Positions 41,229 to 50,851 of a DNA stretch of 53,781 bases are shown in pieces. Under the pieces are notes generated by a model. It was not told the DNA's origin. It searched no databases and saw nothing but the letters and a program-made list of their open reading frames with translations. The stretch's first letter is position 1. Each line of letters opens with the position of its first letter. The DNA comes from Micromonospora inaquosa (GTDB lineage: Bacteria > Actinomycetota > Actinomycetes > Mycobacteriales > Micromonosporaceae), in NCBI RefSeq assembly GCF_003857055.1, contig NZ_QGSZ01000241.1, positions 1 through 53,781 of the forward strand. The letters are read 5' to 3'. A program made the position numbers and the translations under genes.

Positions 41229-41681
41229 TCAGACCGTTTGGTCCGTGTGATGGTCGAGTCTGCCGCGGAGCGTGCCGGCGAAGCCTTCGGCCAGGGCGAG
41301 TTGGTCGCGTAGGGCGGTGACGCGGGCGGTGGCGGCGCTGTGGAACATGGCGAGCCGGTCGAGCAGGACGGCGCGGTCAGCGCCGGTGGCGGTGTCGAGG
41401 GCGTCGAGGACGGCCAGGAGGTCGCGCATCTCGTCGAGGGTGAAGCCCAGGGGTTTCATGCGCTTGACCACGGCGAGGCGGTCGAGGTCGGGCTGGGTGT
41501 AGAGGCGGAAGCCACCCTCGCTGCGGGCGGAGGGCACGATCAGACCGGCCTCCTCGTAGTGGCGGATGGTGCGAATGCTCAGCCCGACCCGTTCGGCGGC
41601 TTCGCCGATCTGCATGAGGCGGCCGGTGGCCGGGTCGGAGCCGTGCTGCTCCGACCCGACGTCCCGGCTGGTGGTGACCAT
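41229..41681 (-). CDS. MerR-family transcriptional regulator
   Basis: This 150-residue protein has the MerR winged HTH (MQIGEAAERVGLSIRTIRHYEEAGLI at residues 23-48) and a C-terminal coiled-coil dimerisation helix. It has no conserved metal-binding Cys, so the effector is probably not a metal of the MerR/ZntR kind. Its start overlaps the stop of the SulP transporter (TGATG), so the two are co-transcribed and it likely regulates this operon. Confidence 0.92.
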   Translation of the reverse strand: MVTTSRDVGSEQHGSDPATGRLMQIGEAAERVGLSIRTIRHYEEAGLIVPSARSEGGFRLYTQPDLDRLAVVKRMKPLGFTLDEMRDLLAVLDALDTATGADRAVLLDRLAMFHSAATARVTALRDQLALAEGFAGTLRGRLDHHTDQTV

Positions 41682-43180
41682 CAGTGGCCGACGCGGAGTT
41701 GGCCGGCGAGGGTGTTGTGGATGCGGGCGCTGGGCTTGTTCAGCTCGATGATCTCGACGGTCTTGCCACGGGTGGCGTACTTGGTGGTGATGGCGTCGAG
41801 GGCGGCGACGGATGAGGCGTCCCAGACGTGGGCGTGGGTCATGTCGATGACGACCATCTCGGGGTCGTTCGCGTAGTCGAACTGGCCCACCAGGTCGTTG
41901 CTGGAGGCGAAGAACAGCTCGCCGTGCACCGAGTAGATCCGGGTGGTGCCGTCCGGGTCCAGGACGCTGGTGACCTCGACCAGGTGGGCGACCCGCCGGG
42001 CGAAGATCACCATGGCGGTGAGGACGCCGACCACGACGCCGATGGCGAGGTTGTGGGTGGCCAGGGTGGTGGCGACGGTGGCGAGCATGACGATGGTCTC
42101 GCCGTACGGCATCCGCTTGAGCGTGGCTGGGGCGACGGAGTGCCAGTCGAACGTCGACACCGCCACGATGATCATCACGGCGACCAGTGCGGCCATCGGG
42201 ATCACTGCGACCACGTCACCGAGCGCGACGACCAGGATCAGCAGGAACACGCCGGCCAGGAACGTCGACAACCGGGTACGGGCACCGGATGCCTTCACGT
42301 TGATCATCGTCTGGCCGATCATGGCGCAGCCACCCATGCCACCGAAGAAGCCGGTGACGATGTTGGCCACGCCCTGGCCCCAGGACTCGCGGGTCTTGCT
42401 GGAGGGGGTGTCGGTGATGTCATCCACCAGCTTGGCGGTCATCAGCGACTCCAGCAGCCCGACCAGCGCGATCCCCAGGGCGTAGGGGGCGACGAGGGTG
42501 AGGGTGTTCATGGTCCAGGGGATCTGCGGCAGGCCGAGGGTGGGCAGGCTGTCCGGCAGGGCACCCTCGTCGCCGACGGTCGGCACCGCCACGCTGGCAA
42601 AGACGGTGACCAGGGTCAGGACCACGATGGCGACCAGCGGCGCCGGGACGGCGCGAGTCAGCCGGGGGAGTCCCACGATGATCGCCAGGGCGACGGCGAC
42701 CAGTGGGTAGACCAGCCACGGCACGCCGAGCAGGTGTGGGGCCTGGGCGGCGAAGATGAGGATGGCCAGGGCGTTGACGAAACCCACCATGACGCTGCGT
42801 GGGATGAACCGCATCAGCTTCGCCACGCCCAGCACGGCGAGCAGGATCTGGATCGCGCCGCCGAGGATCACCGCCGCGATCAAATAGTCCAGCCCGTGTT
42901 CCTTCGCCAACGGCGCGACGACGAGGGCGATGGCTCCGGTGGCGGCGGAGATCATCGCCGGACGGCCGCCGCAGATCGCGATGGTGACCGCCATGGTGAA
43001 CGAGGCGAACAGCCCCACGCGGGGGTCGACGCCGGCGAGGATCGAGAAGGAGATCGCCTCCGGGATCAACGCCAGGGCGACGACCAGGCCGGCGAGGACC
43101 TCCGTGCGGAACACCTTCGGCGACAGCCAGGACGGGCGGGACAGACGCGGCCGGTTGACCGCGGACAGCACAGAAGACAT
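41681..43180 (-). CDS. SulP-family inorganic anion transporter with STAS domain
   Basis: This is a 499-residue transporter with about 11-12 helices and a C-terminal STAS domain (from about residue 400, with [20 protein letters not shown]). SulP proteins move sulfate, bicarbonate or related anions across the cytoplasmic membrane. ATG 43180 starts a sequence leading directly into the first helix; the frame continues 106 codons upstream but with unlikely composition. It forms an operon with the MerR gene. Confidence 0.92.
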   Translation of the reverse strand: MSSVLSAVNRPRLSRPSWLSPKVFRTEVLAGLVVALALIPEAISFSILAGVDPRVGLFASFTMAVTIAICGGRPAMISAATGAIALVVAPLAKEHGLDYLIAAVILGGAIQILLAVLGVAKLMRFIPRSVMVGFVNALAILIFAAQAPHLLGVPWLVYPLVAVALAIIVGLPRLTRAVPAPLVAIVVLTLVTVFASVAVPTVGDEGALPDSLPTLGLPQIPWTMNTLTLVAPYALGIALVGLLESLMTAKLVDDITDTPSSKTRESWGQGVANIVTGFFGGMGGCAMIGQTMINVKASGARTRLSTFLAGVFLLILVVALGDVVAVIPMAALVAVMIIVAVSTFDWHSVAPATLKRMPYGETIVMLATVATTLATHNLAIGVVVGVLTAMVIFARRVAHLVEVTSVLDPDGTTRIYSVHGELFFASSNDLVGQFDYANDPEMVVIDMTHAHVWDASSVAALDAITTKYATRGKTVEIIELNKPSARIHNTLAGQLRVGH

Positions 43181-43661
43181 ACAGCCATTTCCACTCGGGC
43201 GTCCCGTGGACGCGCACAGCGGGCAGCTACCCACCGATGAGAGACAGTCGGTTGAACGGCCTCGGGGCGTCATTGCCCGGACGCCATGGCGACCGCAGGA
43301 GCCACCCGGCCTCGCCTCGACAGACAGCCGACGGCCGACGGCCGACAGCGAACCTACCCTTCCGTAACAGGAGAGTTCACCGAGGGTGGTGATCATCACG
43401 TGCCACTTCGGTGTTTTCACGTGCCCCGGCAGAGCTCCGGTGGCGGGGGTCCTGCGGCGGGTAGGGCCGGCCGGTATTGCCGACTCATAGGTAGGCATCT
43501 ATAGTTTCGCGGATCACCACAATCATGGCCGTCGTGACGCGGCCGGGTCGTCGAAGCGCTTCGACGATTCGTCGTTCAGGCCCGTCAGCCGGGTGTCGAG
43601 CCTGGTCACACCGGCCTCGGCGCCCGCACGGGCGTCTGTCGTACGACATGAGGAGAACCGC
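43181..43661. other. Divergent intergenic region between SulP and GH3 genes
   Basis: These 481 bases hold no convincing gene. CACGTGCC occurs twice near 43400-43430, and the 18-bp palindrome at 43549 lies toward the GH3 gene. Promoters for both divergent units should lie here. Confidence 0.5.
43549..43566. promoter_or_regulatory. 18-bp perfect palindrome, LacI-family operator type
   Basis: CGTCGAAGCGCTTCGACG is perfectly symmetric with the central GCGC core typical of LacI-family operators controlling carbohydrate genes in actinomycetes. It lies 96 bases before the GH3 start. No LacI gene is in the window. Confidence 0.75.
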
Positions 43662-46646
43662 ATGCGGAACTGGCGCCTTCGGCGCGGAATCACCGCGCTC
43701 GCGCTTGCCCTGCTAGCCCTACCGGCCGTCCCCGGCACCGCGCTCGCCGAGCCCACCTACCCGTTCCGAGATCCCCACCTGCCCGTGAACGCCCGGGTCG
43801 ACGACCTGCTCGGCCGCCTCACCCTGGACGAGAAGATCTCCTGGTTGCACCAGTACCAGCCGGCCATCCCCCGGCTGGGCATCGGCCTGTTCAAGACCGG
43901 CACCGAGGCGCTGCACGGGGTGGCCTGGTCCACCGACATCGACAACAACGGCGCGGTGGTCAAGGCCCGCGGCACCGTCTTCCCGCAGCCGGTGGGCATG
44001 GCGAGCACCTGGAACACCAACCTGATCCGGCAGGTCGGGTCGGCCGTCGGCGACGAGGCGCGCGGTTACCACGCGCAGAACCCCCGGGTCTGGGGGCTCA
44101 ACCTCTGGGCGCCGGTGGTCAACCTGCTGCGCGACCCCCGGTGGGGCCGCAACGAGGAGGGCTACTCCGAGGACCCGCTGCTCACCGCCGCGATGTCCAC
44201 CGCGTACGGCTCGGGAATGACCGGCGGTGACCCGAACCATCTGAAGAGCGCACCGACCCTCAAGCACTACCTGGCCTACAACAACGAGGTCCGGCGGGAC
44301 GTGACCTCCTCGAACGTGCCGCCTCGGGTGCTCAACGAGTACGACCGGGCCGCCTTCAAGCCGGCCATCGCCGCCGATGCGGCGACCGGGATGATGGCCG
44401 CGTACAACCTGGTCAACGGACGTCCTGCCACTGTGGACCCGGACCTGGCCACGGTGGTCCGCGACTGGACCGACCAGCCGCTGATGAACGTCACGGACGC
44501 CTGGGCGCCGAACAACCTGGTGAACTCACAGAAGTACTACGCCACCCAGGCCGAGGCGAACGCGGCGATCATCAAGGCCGGACTCAGCAGCTTCATCACC
44601 GACGACACAAACGCCCAGCCGACCATCACCGCCATCAAGGAGGCCCTCGCCACCGGCCTGCTCACCGAGCGGGACATCGACGCCCGGATCCGCGAGATCC
44701 TGAACGTCCGGTTCCGGTTGGGTGAGTTCGACCCGGGCGGCGGCCGGTACGGCGGTATCACCCCGGACGTCATCAACAGCCCCGAACACCAGCGACTGGC
44801 CCGGCAGGCCGCCGGCGAGGCGATGGTGCTGCTGAAGAACGAGCGGCAGGCGCTACCGCTGGACCCGGCCCGGACCCGCAAGGTGGCGGTGCTCGGCCCG
44901 CTGGCCGACACCCTCTACTCCGACTGGTACGGCGGCGACCTGCCGTACCAGGTGACGGCGCTGGACGGCATCCGCGAACGGCTGGGCAACTCGGCCAGCG
45001 TGAGCGGGCTCGACGGGGCGGACCGGATCGCCCTGAAGGATGTGCAGACCGGCCGGTACGTCTCGGCCACCGGCACCACCGACGCCAACCCGGTCCTCGG
45101 GACCGGCGCGACCCCGGCGCTCGTCGCCCAGTTCGACGTGGTCGACTGGGGGCAGGACGTGGTGACGCTGCGCAACGCCGCCAACGGCCGCTACCTCGGC
45201 TACAACTGGGGGCCGTTCGTCACCCGCGACGAACAGCCGAACGGTTGGTACGTCCAGCAGCAGTTCAAGCTGGAGCCGCAGGCCGACGGAACAGTGGTGC
45301 TGCGCTACGTCGGCTACGAGACCAAGGAGAGCTGGTTCGGCGCCGACACGTACGTGACGATCGGTGACGACGGCGCCCTCAAGCTCGGCGCATCGACCCC
45401 GGCTGCCGCGGCCCATTTCAGTCGCGAGGTGATCAGCAGTGGAATCGACCGGGCCGTGGCGGCGGCCAAGGCTGCCGACACCGCTGTGCTGGTGGTTGGC
45501 AGCAACCCGTTCATCAACGGCCGGGAGGCGCACGACCGGACCTCCACGGCGCTGAGTGCCGGCCAGGAGGCGCTGGTCAAGGCCGTGGTGAGGGCCAACC
45601 CGCGGACGGTGCTGGTGCTCCAGACCAGCTACCCGGTCACCATCCGATGGGAGCAGGAGCACGTACCGGCCATTGTCTGGACCACCCACGCGGGCGCGGA
45701 GACCGGTCACGCCGTCGCCGACGTCCTCTTCGGCGACCGCAACCCGTCCGGCCGGCTCACCCAGACCTGGTACCGCTCGGACTCGCAACTGCCACCGGAC
45801 CTGCTGGAGTACGACATCATCTCGTCCCGGCAGACCTACCTGTACAGCCGCGCGAAGCCGCTCTACCCGTTCGGTCACGGGCTGTCGTACACCAGATTCC
45901 GGTACGGCCAGTTGCGTGCCGGCGCCCAGTCGGTCGCTGCCGACGGCACCATCACGGCCAGTGTCGACGTGACAAACGTCGGCAGCCGGGCCGGGACCGA
46001 GGTCGTCCAGCTCTACACCCACCAGCGCACCTCCCGGGACACCACCCCGATCCGCCAGCTCAAGGCGTTCCAGCAGGTGCGACTCGCGCCCGGGCAGACC
46101 CGTACGGTGACCCTGCGCCTGCCCGCCGCGGACCTGGCGCACTGGGACGTCACCCGCAGCCGGTGGGTGGTCGAGTCGTCGGTGCACGACCTGATGGTCG
46201 GGGCGTCCGCCGAGGACATTCGGGCCCGCGCCGCGGTCCGGGTCCGCGGTGAGACGATCCCGGCCCGGGACCTGTCCCTACCCACCGGGGCGGAGAACTT
46301 CGACAGGTACGCGGGGGTCCGGCTCGTCGACGAGACGAAGCCCAGCGGTACGGCGGTCGGTGCCACCGCGGCCGGTCAGTGGATCTCCTTCGGCGGTTCC
46401 GCGCTGCGCGCCGGCCCGCACACCTTCAGCGCGAAGGTTGCCAAGGCCGGTGCGGATTCCGGCACCATCCAGATCCGGTTGGGGTCACCCACCGGCCGGC
46501 TGCTCGGCACGGCCACCGTGCCCAGCACCGGCGACGACTACCGGTACGTCAGCACCAGCACCGAGTTGACCCGTGCCGTCGGCACCCACGACGTGTATCT
46601 GGTGTTCGACTCACCGCTGCGGCTGGCGGAGTTCTCCATCAGCTGA
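43662..46646 (+). CDS. Secreted glycoside hydrolase family 3 enzyme with inserted fascin/ricin-like domain
   Basis: This protein of about 994 residues has a Sec signal peptide (MRNWRLRRG, hydrophobic core, cleavage near ALA-EP at 29-30). A GH3 N-terminal TIM-barrel follows, with the nucleophile region MNVTDAW (Asp279), then the GH3 C-terminal sandwich domain (RQAAGEAMVLLKNE). About residues 453-588 form an insertion with beta-trefoil character (DVQTGRYVSATG, NGRYLGYN). A fibronectin III-like domain and a C-terminal beta-sandwich, possibly a CBM6-like module, follow. It should release glucose or xylose from oligosaccharides. ATG 43662 has AGGAGAAC upstream. The palindrome 96 bases upstream suggests sugar-responsive repression. 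Confidence 0.9.
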   Translation: MRNWRLRRGITALALALLALPAVPGTALAEPTYPFRDPHLPVNARVDDLLGRLTLDEKISWLHQYQPAIPRLGIGLFKTGTEALHGVAWSTDIDNNGAVVKARGTVFPQPVGMASTWNTNLIRQVGSAVGDEARGYHAQNPRVWGLNLWAPVVNLLRDPRWGRNEEGYSEDPLLTAAMSTAYGSGMTGGDPNHLKSAPTLKHYLAYNNEVRRDVTSSNVPPRVLNEYDRAAFKPAIAADAATGMMAAYNLVNGRPATVDPDLATVVRDWTDQPLMNVTDAWAPNNLVNSQKYYATQAEANAAIIKAGLSSFITDDTNAQPTITAIKEALATGLLTERDIDARIREILNVRFRLGEFDPGGGRYGGITPDVINSPEHQRLARQAAGEAMVLLKNERQALPLDPARTRKVAVLGPLADTLYSDWYGGDLPYQVTALDGIRERLGNSASVSGLDGADRIALKDVQTGRYVSATGTTDANPVLGTGATPALVAQFDVVDWGQDVVTLRNAANGRYLGYNWGPFVTRDEQPNGWYVQQQFKLEPQADGTVVLRYVGYETKESWFGADTYVTIGDDGALKLGASTPAAAAHFSREVISSGIDRAVAAAKAADTAVLVVGSNPFINGREAHDRTSTALSAGQEALVKAVVRANPRTVLVLQTSYPVTIRWEQEHVPAIVWTTHAGAETGHAVADVLFGDRNPSGRLTQTWYRSDSQLPPDLLEYDIISSRQTYLYSRAKPLYPFGHGLSYTRFRYGQLRAGAQSVAADGTITASVDVTNVGSRAGTEVVQLYTHQRTSRDTTPIRQLKAFQQVRLAPGQTRTVTLRLPAADLAHWDVTRSRWVVESSVHDLMVGASAEDIRARAAVRVRGETIPARDLSLPTGAENFDRYAGVRLVDETKPSGTAVGATAAGQWISFGGSALRAGPHTFSAKVAKAGADSGTIQIRLGSPTGRLLGTATVPSTGDDYRYVSTSTELTRAVGTHDVYLVFDSPLRLAEFSIS

Positions 46647-46652
46647 CCGGCG

Positions 46653-46687
46653 TTCGGGGCCGGTTCGATCGTCGAACCGGCCCCGAA
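46653..46687. terminator. Bidirectional terminator between convergent GH3 and CotH genes
   Basis: A perfect 16-bp stem (46653-46668 with 46672-46687) around TCG lies seven bases after the GH3 stop and 13 before the CotH stop. Its symmetry and A/T flanks on both sides suit termination in both directions. Confidence 0.9.
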
Positions 46688-46699
46688 ACGGTTGGTTGG

Positions 46700-48757
46700 T
46701 CAGCTCGCCGTGCAGGTCAGCGTCGGTGTGCTGGGCGTGCCGGTGGACGAGGCGAGGAACCCGAAGGTGGTGCTCGCGCCGGCGGCGAGTGTGCCGTTGT
46801 AGGCGACGTTGCGGGCGGTGACCGCGGAGCCCTGGCTCGTGACTGTCGCGTTCCATGCCTGGGTGACAGCCTGGCCGCTGGCGAAGGTCCACGTCACGGT
46901 CCAGCTGCTGACCGCCGAGGTTCCCGCGGTGACCCGTACCTCGCCCTGGAAGCCGCCGGTCCACTGGCTGGTCACCGCGTACGTCGCGGTGCACCCGGCC
47001 GCCGGCGGCGGCGTCGTGGGCGGCGGCGTGGTGACGGACCCGCCCCAGCCGGCGGTGGAATCCAGCCAGGCGGCGCGCCGCAGCATCCAGTCCCGCATGA
47101 CCTGGACCTGCCCCTGCCACGTGGGCGAGGTCGGTGTGCGGAAGAAGCTGACCGTCGGCGACGTCAGGATGGGCCAGCGTTGGAAGTTGCGCTGGGCCGC
47201 GTTGGTCAGCGGGGTCGCGAGAGCGTTGATCCGGGACTGGAGCGCGGCGTCGGAGAGCAGGCCCCGTCGCAGCGTCTGCCAGCGCGATCGGGCCTGGTTG
47301 ACGAACGCGGGGTCGCGTAGCAACTGGGCGAACCAGTCGTTGGGCGACGGTTGCCGGGTCTGCTGGTGCTGCCAGCCGGACACCTGGTCGTTGCCGAAGA
47401 ATCCACCAACGCCGAAGCTGAGGTCGAAGTCCCACAGGGGACCCGCGAAGATCTTGCTGTCCCGGTCCTTGTAGAAGTGCGAGCTGCGGACGTACGCGTC
47501 CATCTCCCGGCTCAGCTCGTTGACGATCATGAGGTCGATGAAGGAGTCGACGTCGATGTACTTGCGGTATCCGGTGGTCGGGTCGGCGAAGTTCGACGAG
47601 TGCAGCACGTCGTTGAACTCCTGGATGTGACCGCGCAGCCAGTCCCGTTGCTGCGGTTGCAGGGGCGACGGGTCGGCAACCTCAAGATAGTTCCAACAGG
47701 TGGCCGCCGGCCCGGTACACGGCAACGTGGGCTCCTCGGCCGCCATCCACTCGAACTTCCAGATGTACCCGCCCTGGATCTTCGGCAGGGTCACATCGTC
47801 CTCGTCCAACTGCTTGAGGTCGAGACGATCCTTGGAGTTCTTGATCGTCTCCATGAACATGTAGACGCCCATGTAGTCGCTGGCGCCCACCGGGCCGGCG
47901 TCCGTGTTGAGGTAGAACTCGGCGAACCGGTAGCGCGGAGCCGGCAGCCCCATCTCGCGTCCGAGGTCGTAGACGAACGCCTCGCGGATCAGCGCCTTGT
48001 CGGGGAACGGGCCGCGTAACACCCAGTCGGAGTCGGCGGGCATGCCCAGCACCGGGTGGTCGGCGTCGTCGTTCTCGTTGTCCCAGAACTCGACCCGGAA
48101 CGGCGTCTTCTCGAACGTCGCCGACGAGTTGCCGCGCAGCCGGAATCCCGCTCGGGTGCTGAGCGTCGGGGTGGCCGCCAGCGACGTGGTGCCGCCGGTC
48201 GGTTCGAAGATCATGGTGGTGGCGTCGAAGTACTCACGATCTGGCCGGCCCGCACCGTACGAGTCGATCAGCACCACCGGCAGGTCGTGGGCGGTGCTGA
48301 CGTTCTGCGCGGCATACATGGCGGTGCCGGGCGCACCCGTTGGTGTCTGGCCGACGAACGCCTGGGCTCGCAGCTGGGTGGTGCGGGTGAAGCGCAGCGC
48401 CGAGCCCGAGTAGAGCGACGACTGGACGGTGGGCGGCTGCCCATTGGTGGTGTAGCGGATCTGGGCGCCGCTGATCGTGCTGCCCAGCGTCACCGCCACC
48501 TCCCCCTGGAAGGTGCCGCTGGGCACGGAGAAGGTGATGTCGCCGACCAGGTCGTCTGCCGCGGCCGGTGCGGCATCGGCGGTCTGGGTGCCGGCGAGGA
48601 GCTCGGTGACGGGCTGGGCGGCCTGGGCGGCGGTGACGGGTTCGGCGTCGGCCGGTGGCGAAGACACCACGAGTAGGCCTGCGACGAACACGGCGGCGGC
48701 CGCGATCCCGGCGGCCCGAAACGCCGAAACCGGGAGACCGGTGTTGCGGGTGGTCAT
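46700..48757 (-). CDS. Secreted CotH-kinase-family protein with C-terminal CBM2
   Basis: This is a 685-residue exported protein. A signal peptide (hydrophobic core AAGIAAAAVFVAGLLVVSS, cleavage near ADAEP) is followed by a beta-sandwich segment with GTFQGEVAVTL and then a CotH kinase domain (FRLRGNSSATFEKTPF, GVYMFMETIKNSKDRLDL, then WDFDLSFG with the acidic catalytic motif). A Pro/Thr linker leads to a cellulose-binding CBM2 (about residues 585-685, WTGGFQGEVRV to FGFLASS). ATG 48757 overlaps the stop of the VTC gene (ATGA); GTG 48763 is nearer to AGGAGG and is an alternative. It is the third gene of an operon with VTC and DUF4956 genes, a recurring association. Confidence 0.88.
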   Translation of the reverse strand: MTTRNTGLPVSAFRAAGIAAAAVFVAGLLVVSSPPADAEPVTAAQAAQPVTELLAGTQTADAAPAAADDLVGDITFSVPSGTFQGEVAVTLGSTISGAQIRYTTNGQPPTVQSSLYSGSALRFTRTTQLRAQAFVGQTPTGAPGTAMYAAQNVSTAHDLPVVLIDSYGAGRPDREYFDATTMIFEPTGGTTSLAATPTLSTRAGFRLRGNSSATFEKTPFRVEFWDNENDDADHPVLGMPADSDWVLRGPFPDKALIREAFVYDLGREMGLPAPRYRFAEFYLNTDAGPVGASDYMGVYMFMETIKNSKDRLDLKQLDEDDVTLPKIQGGYIWKFEWMAAEEPTLPCTGPAATCWNYLEVADPSPLQPQQRDWLRGHIQEFNDVLHSSNFADPTTGYRKYIDVDSFIDLMIVNELSREMDAYVRSSHFYKDRDSKIFAGPLWDFDLSFGVGGFFGNDQVSGWQHQQTRQPSPNDWFAQLLRDPAFVNQARSRWQTLRRGLLSDAALQSRINALATPLTNAAQRNFQRWPILTSPTVSFFRTPTSPTWQGQVQVMRDWMLRRAAWLDSTAGWGGSVTTPPPTTPPPAAGCTATYAVTSQWTGGFQGEVRVTAGTSAVSSWTVTWTFASGQAVTQAWNATVTSQGSAVTARNVAYNGTLAAGASTTFGFLASSTGTPSTPTLTCTAS

Positions 48758-49575
48758 GCGCACGATGCCTCCTGTTCTGATCGGGTGGGAACGGTCAATT
48801 CCGGCAGCGCCGAGTGCGGGTTGGCGCGGAAATGGCGGCGTAGCGTCCGTCGCCACGGCACATCTGGAAGGTCCAGGCGCAGGGCCGCGAGACCGGTGGC
48901 GTACTTCGAGATGCGTACCGGCCTGGTTCCGCGCTGCCACAGAATGCGGTCGACCAGCGAGGGGGCCGAGCTGGTCTTGGTCTCGACTACCGCGATGTCG
49001 GGCAGCCGCAGTGCGCGGTCGCCGTCCTGCCAGCTGAGCCCGGTGTCGATGGTGACCCGGCTCGCGGTCGCCGGCAGCAGCAGAGTGGAGCGACGGTAGC
49101 TGGTGACCAGCGTCGGCTCGAACGGCCTGGCCGCCAGGTTGGACAGGATCGACTCCCGATCGAGCACCTCGTTCACGAACCCGCGCCCCGACCGGACGGT
49201 GCGGCGGTCCTCGGTGAGGTACGGCAGGCGATGCTTGGTGATCCGTCCGCGCGCTCCGCTGATCTTCACCTCCAGCCAGCACTGGGCCGAGTCGAGGTAG
49301 GTCCGGGTCCGCACCTTGAAGCGCCTGCGCCGTCGGTACGCGGCACAGTGGTAGCTGGCCAGGCAGGGCGTGTCGAAGTACACCGACTCGTACCGGAAGG
49401 TGCGCTCGCCATCGATGTCCAGCACCCGGGCGTACGGGGTGAGCTGGTCCAGCAGCTGGGGCAGCTCGTCCACCGCGATCACGTACTTGCGGTCCACCCT
49501 GCTCTGCAGCGCCGCGCGGTCGATCGCCTCGGCGAGTGTGACCGGCGCCAGCCTCGCCAGCGGTGGCGCGGTCAT
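48754..49575 (-). CDS. VTC-domain protein
   Basis: This 273-residue protein has the VTC domain of polyphosphate polymerase-like proteins: RVDRKYVI (basic residues lining the tunnel), YESVYFDT, FKVRTRTY, WLEVKISG (Glu-x-Lys) and a C-terminal VVETKTSS with the last Glu of the metal site. In yeast VTC the domain makes polyphosphate; in bacteria many copies occur beside CotH and DUF4956 genes and their product is uncertain. Four-base overlaps on both sides show tight coupling. Confidence 0.9.
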   Translation of the reverse strand: MTAPPLARLAPVTLAEAIDRAALQSRVDRKYVIAVDELPQLLDQLTPYARVLDIDGERTFRYESVYFDTPCLASYHCAAYRRRRRFKVRTRTYLDSAQCWLEVKISGARGRITKHRLPYLTEDRRTVRSGRGFVNEVLDRESILSNLAARPFEPTLVTSYRRSTLLLPATASRVTIDTGLSWQDGDRALRLPDIAVVETKTSSAPSLVDRILWQRGTRPVRISKYATGLAALRLDLPDVPWRRTLRRHFRANPHSALPELTVPTRSEQEASCA

Positions 49576-50174
49576 CGGAGCGCCCCGGCCCGTGCTGGCT
49601 TGCTGGTGCCGGCCGCCGTGCTGCGCCGCGCGACCGAGTATCGGACGTCGACCACGGTGGTCTCGTTGACCATGTCGAGCCGCTGGACGATGGCGTTGTG
49701 CACCCGGGCATTGAGCAGTTGCTCCAGCTGGGCGACGAGGGCTGTGTGATCGGTGACGGCGGAGTCGAGCACCAGGATCTGGTGTCGGTAGTGCCGGAGG
49801 AGGCGCCGGTGGTCACCGACGAACATCACCGCGACGATGAGGGCCATCAGGCCTGCGCTGAGCCAGACCGACGTGGTGCTGAGCGCGCCGAGAATGCCCA
49901 GTGCGAGAGCGGAGAAGTAGTAGGCGACCTCGTGCTGGTCGAGCTCCGTCGACCGGAGTCGGATGATGGAGAGCACCCCGAACAGTGCCAACCCCAGTCC
50001 GAGCCCGGCACCGACGTCGCTGGCGCTCAGCGCGCTCGCCACCGCGAGGACGCCGACGTTGACGCCCAGGTAGGCGACGACCAGGTCGCGTCGGCGGTGT
50101 CGCGGGAAGTAGAGCCCGAAGACGAGCAGCGCCACCGCAAAGATGTCGATCGCGAACAGGACGAGCTGCGACAT
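49572..50174 (-). CDS. DUF4956 membrane protein
   Basis: This 200-residue protein has an N-terminal block of about four to five hydrophobic helices (VLFAIDIFAVALLVFGLYF to VWLSAGLMALIVAVMF) and a soluble C-terminal ferredoxin-like tail. Family DUF4956 commonly travels with VTC and CotH proteins. ATG 50174 has AGGAGGAAC ten bases upstream, and the gene leads the operon. It likely anchors the VTC protein to the membrane; this is inference from the recurring gene order. Confidence 0.88.
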   Translation of the reverse strand: MSQLVLFAIDIFAVALLVFGLYFPRHRRRDLVVAYLGVNVGVLAVASALSASDVGAGLGLGLALFGVLSIIRLRSTELDQHEVAYYFSALALGILGALSTTSVWLSAGLMALIVAVMFVGDHRRLLRHYRHQILVLDSAVTDHTALVAQLEQLLNARVHNAIVQRLDMVNETTVVDVRYSVARRSTAAGTSKPARAGALR

Positions 50175-50268
50175 CGCTGGGGTTCCTCCTGATGTGCCGC
50201 CGGAACGGACCGACGTCCGCCGGCGGTGCGTGGCGACCTGCGGACGTGACCGGGCCCGGAATACTTTT

Positions 50269-50282
50269 CGGGAAACTTTCGG
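50269..50282. promoter_or_regulatory. CGGGAAACTTTCGG operator-like motif (site A)
   Basis: This near-palindromic element, with a GAAA-C-TTTC core, is 95 bases upstream of the DUF4956-VTC-CotH operon. Further TTTCGG half-sites flank it (50266, 50285). I recall GAAA/TTTC palindromes of this kind from actinomycete xylanase promoters. Confidence 0.6.
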
Positions 50283-50425
50283 TATTTCGGTGGTGACTGT
50301 AAGCAGAACATCAATGCAAGTCAATGTGTGATCGGATCCCGCGTTCGGCACCTGGGCCCGGTTGAGGGCCTTTCGGGGCGGCTGACGTGGGCAGGCTCGG
50401 GGCGCTGTTGCGGGGCTCGCGAGTG

Positions 50426-50438
50426 CCGAAACTTTCGG
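50426..50438. promoter_or_regulatory. CCGAAACTTTCGG operator-like motif (site B)
   Basis: The 6-bp half-sites CCGAAA and TTTCGG are symmetric about a central C, and a further TTTCGG half-site follows at 50443. It is shared with site A in the 677-base divergent region between DUF4956 (minus) and the beta-helix gene (plus). Confidence 0.65.
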
Positions 50439-50851
50439 AGTCTTTCGGGGTGGCGGCAGGACCTGTGGGTCGCGGCTGCCGAACCTGACGCCGTCGGCAT
50501 CCGCGCCGGCGACCCGACCGGCGGTCCCGGTTCGGCGCAGTGTGCCCCGCCAGCCTCGGGCTAGGTCACCCGGTCGCTGCGGATTCGTCGGACGACGCAA
50601 GCGTGGGTGCTCGATCGGTGCGGCTGATCTGCCCGATCCAGGGGCATTTCTGCATAGACGCCCCCCAATTGCCGGTTGCATTGGTCAGACGTGTGACCTA
50701 CGCTCCCACTAAGAATTTCGGGGCGGTTAACAAAGAGTGCGGTCGAGGCGATGGAAGTCCCCACCGGCCCTTAGTGGCGTCCCTGTTCCGTACTCGTCGC
50801 TCGATACGCACGTTGGGCACCCCACGTCGACGACCAGTGAGAGGAACAGAC

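Noticed and set aside
41828..43240. 470-codon open frame on the plus strand
   Set aside because: It lies antisense to the SulP transporter and has an Asp/His/Gly/Arg-rich composition typical of a shadow frame in high-GC DNA.
44853..46187. 444-codon open frame on the minus strand inside the GH3 gene
   Set aside because: It is antisense to a clear GH3 enzyme, Gly/Arg/Val-rich and without domain motifs.
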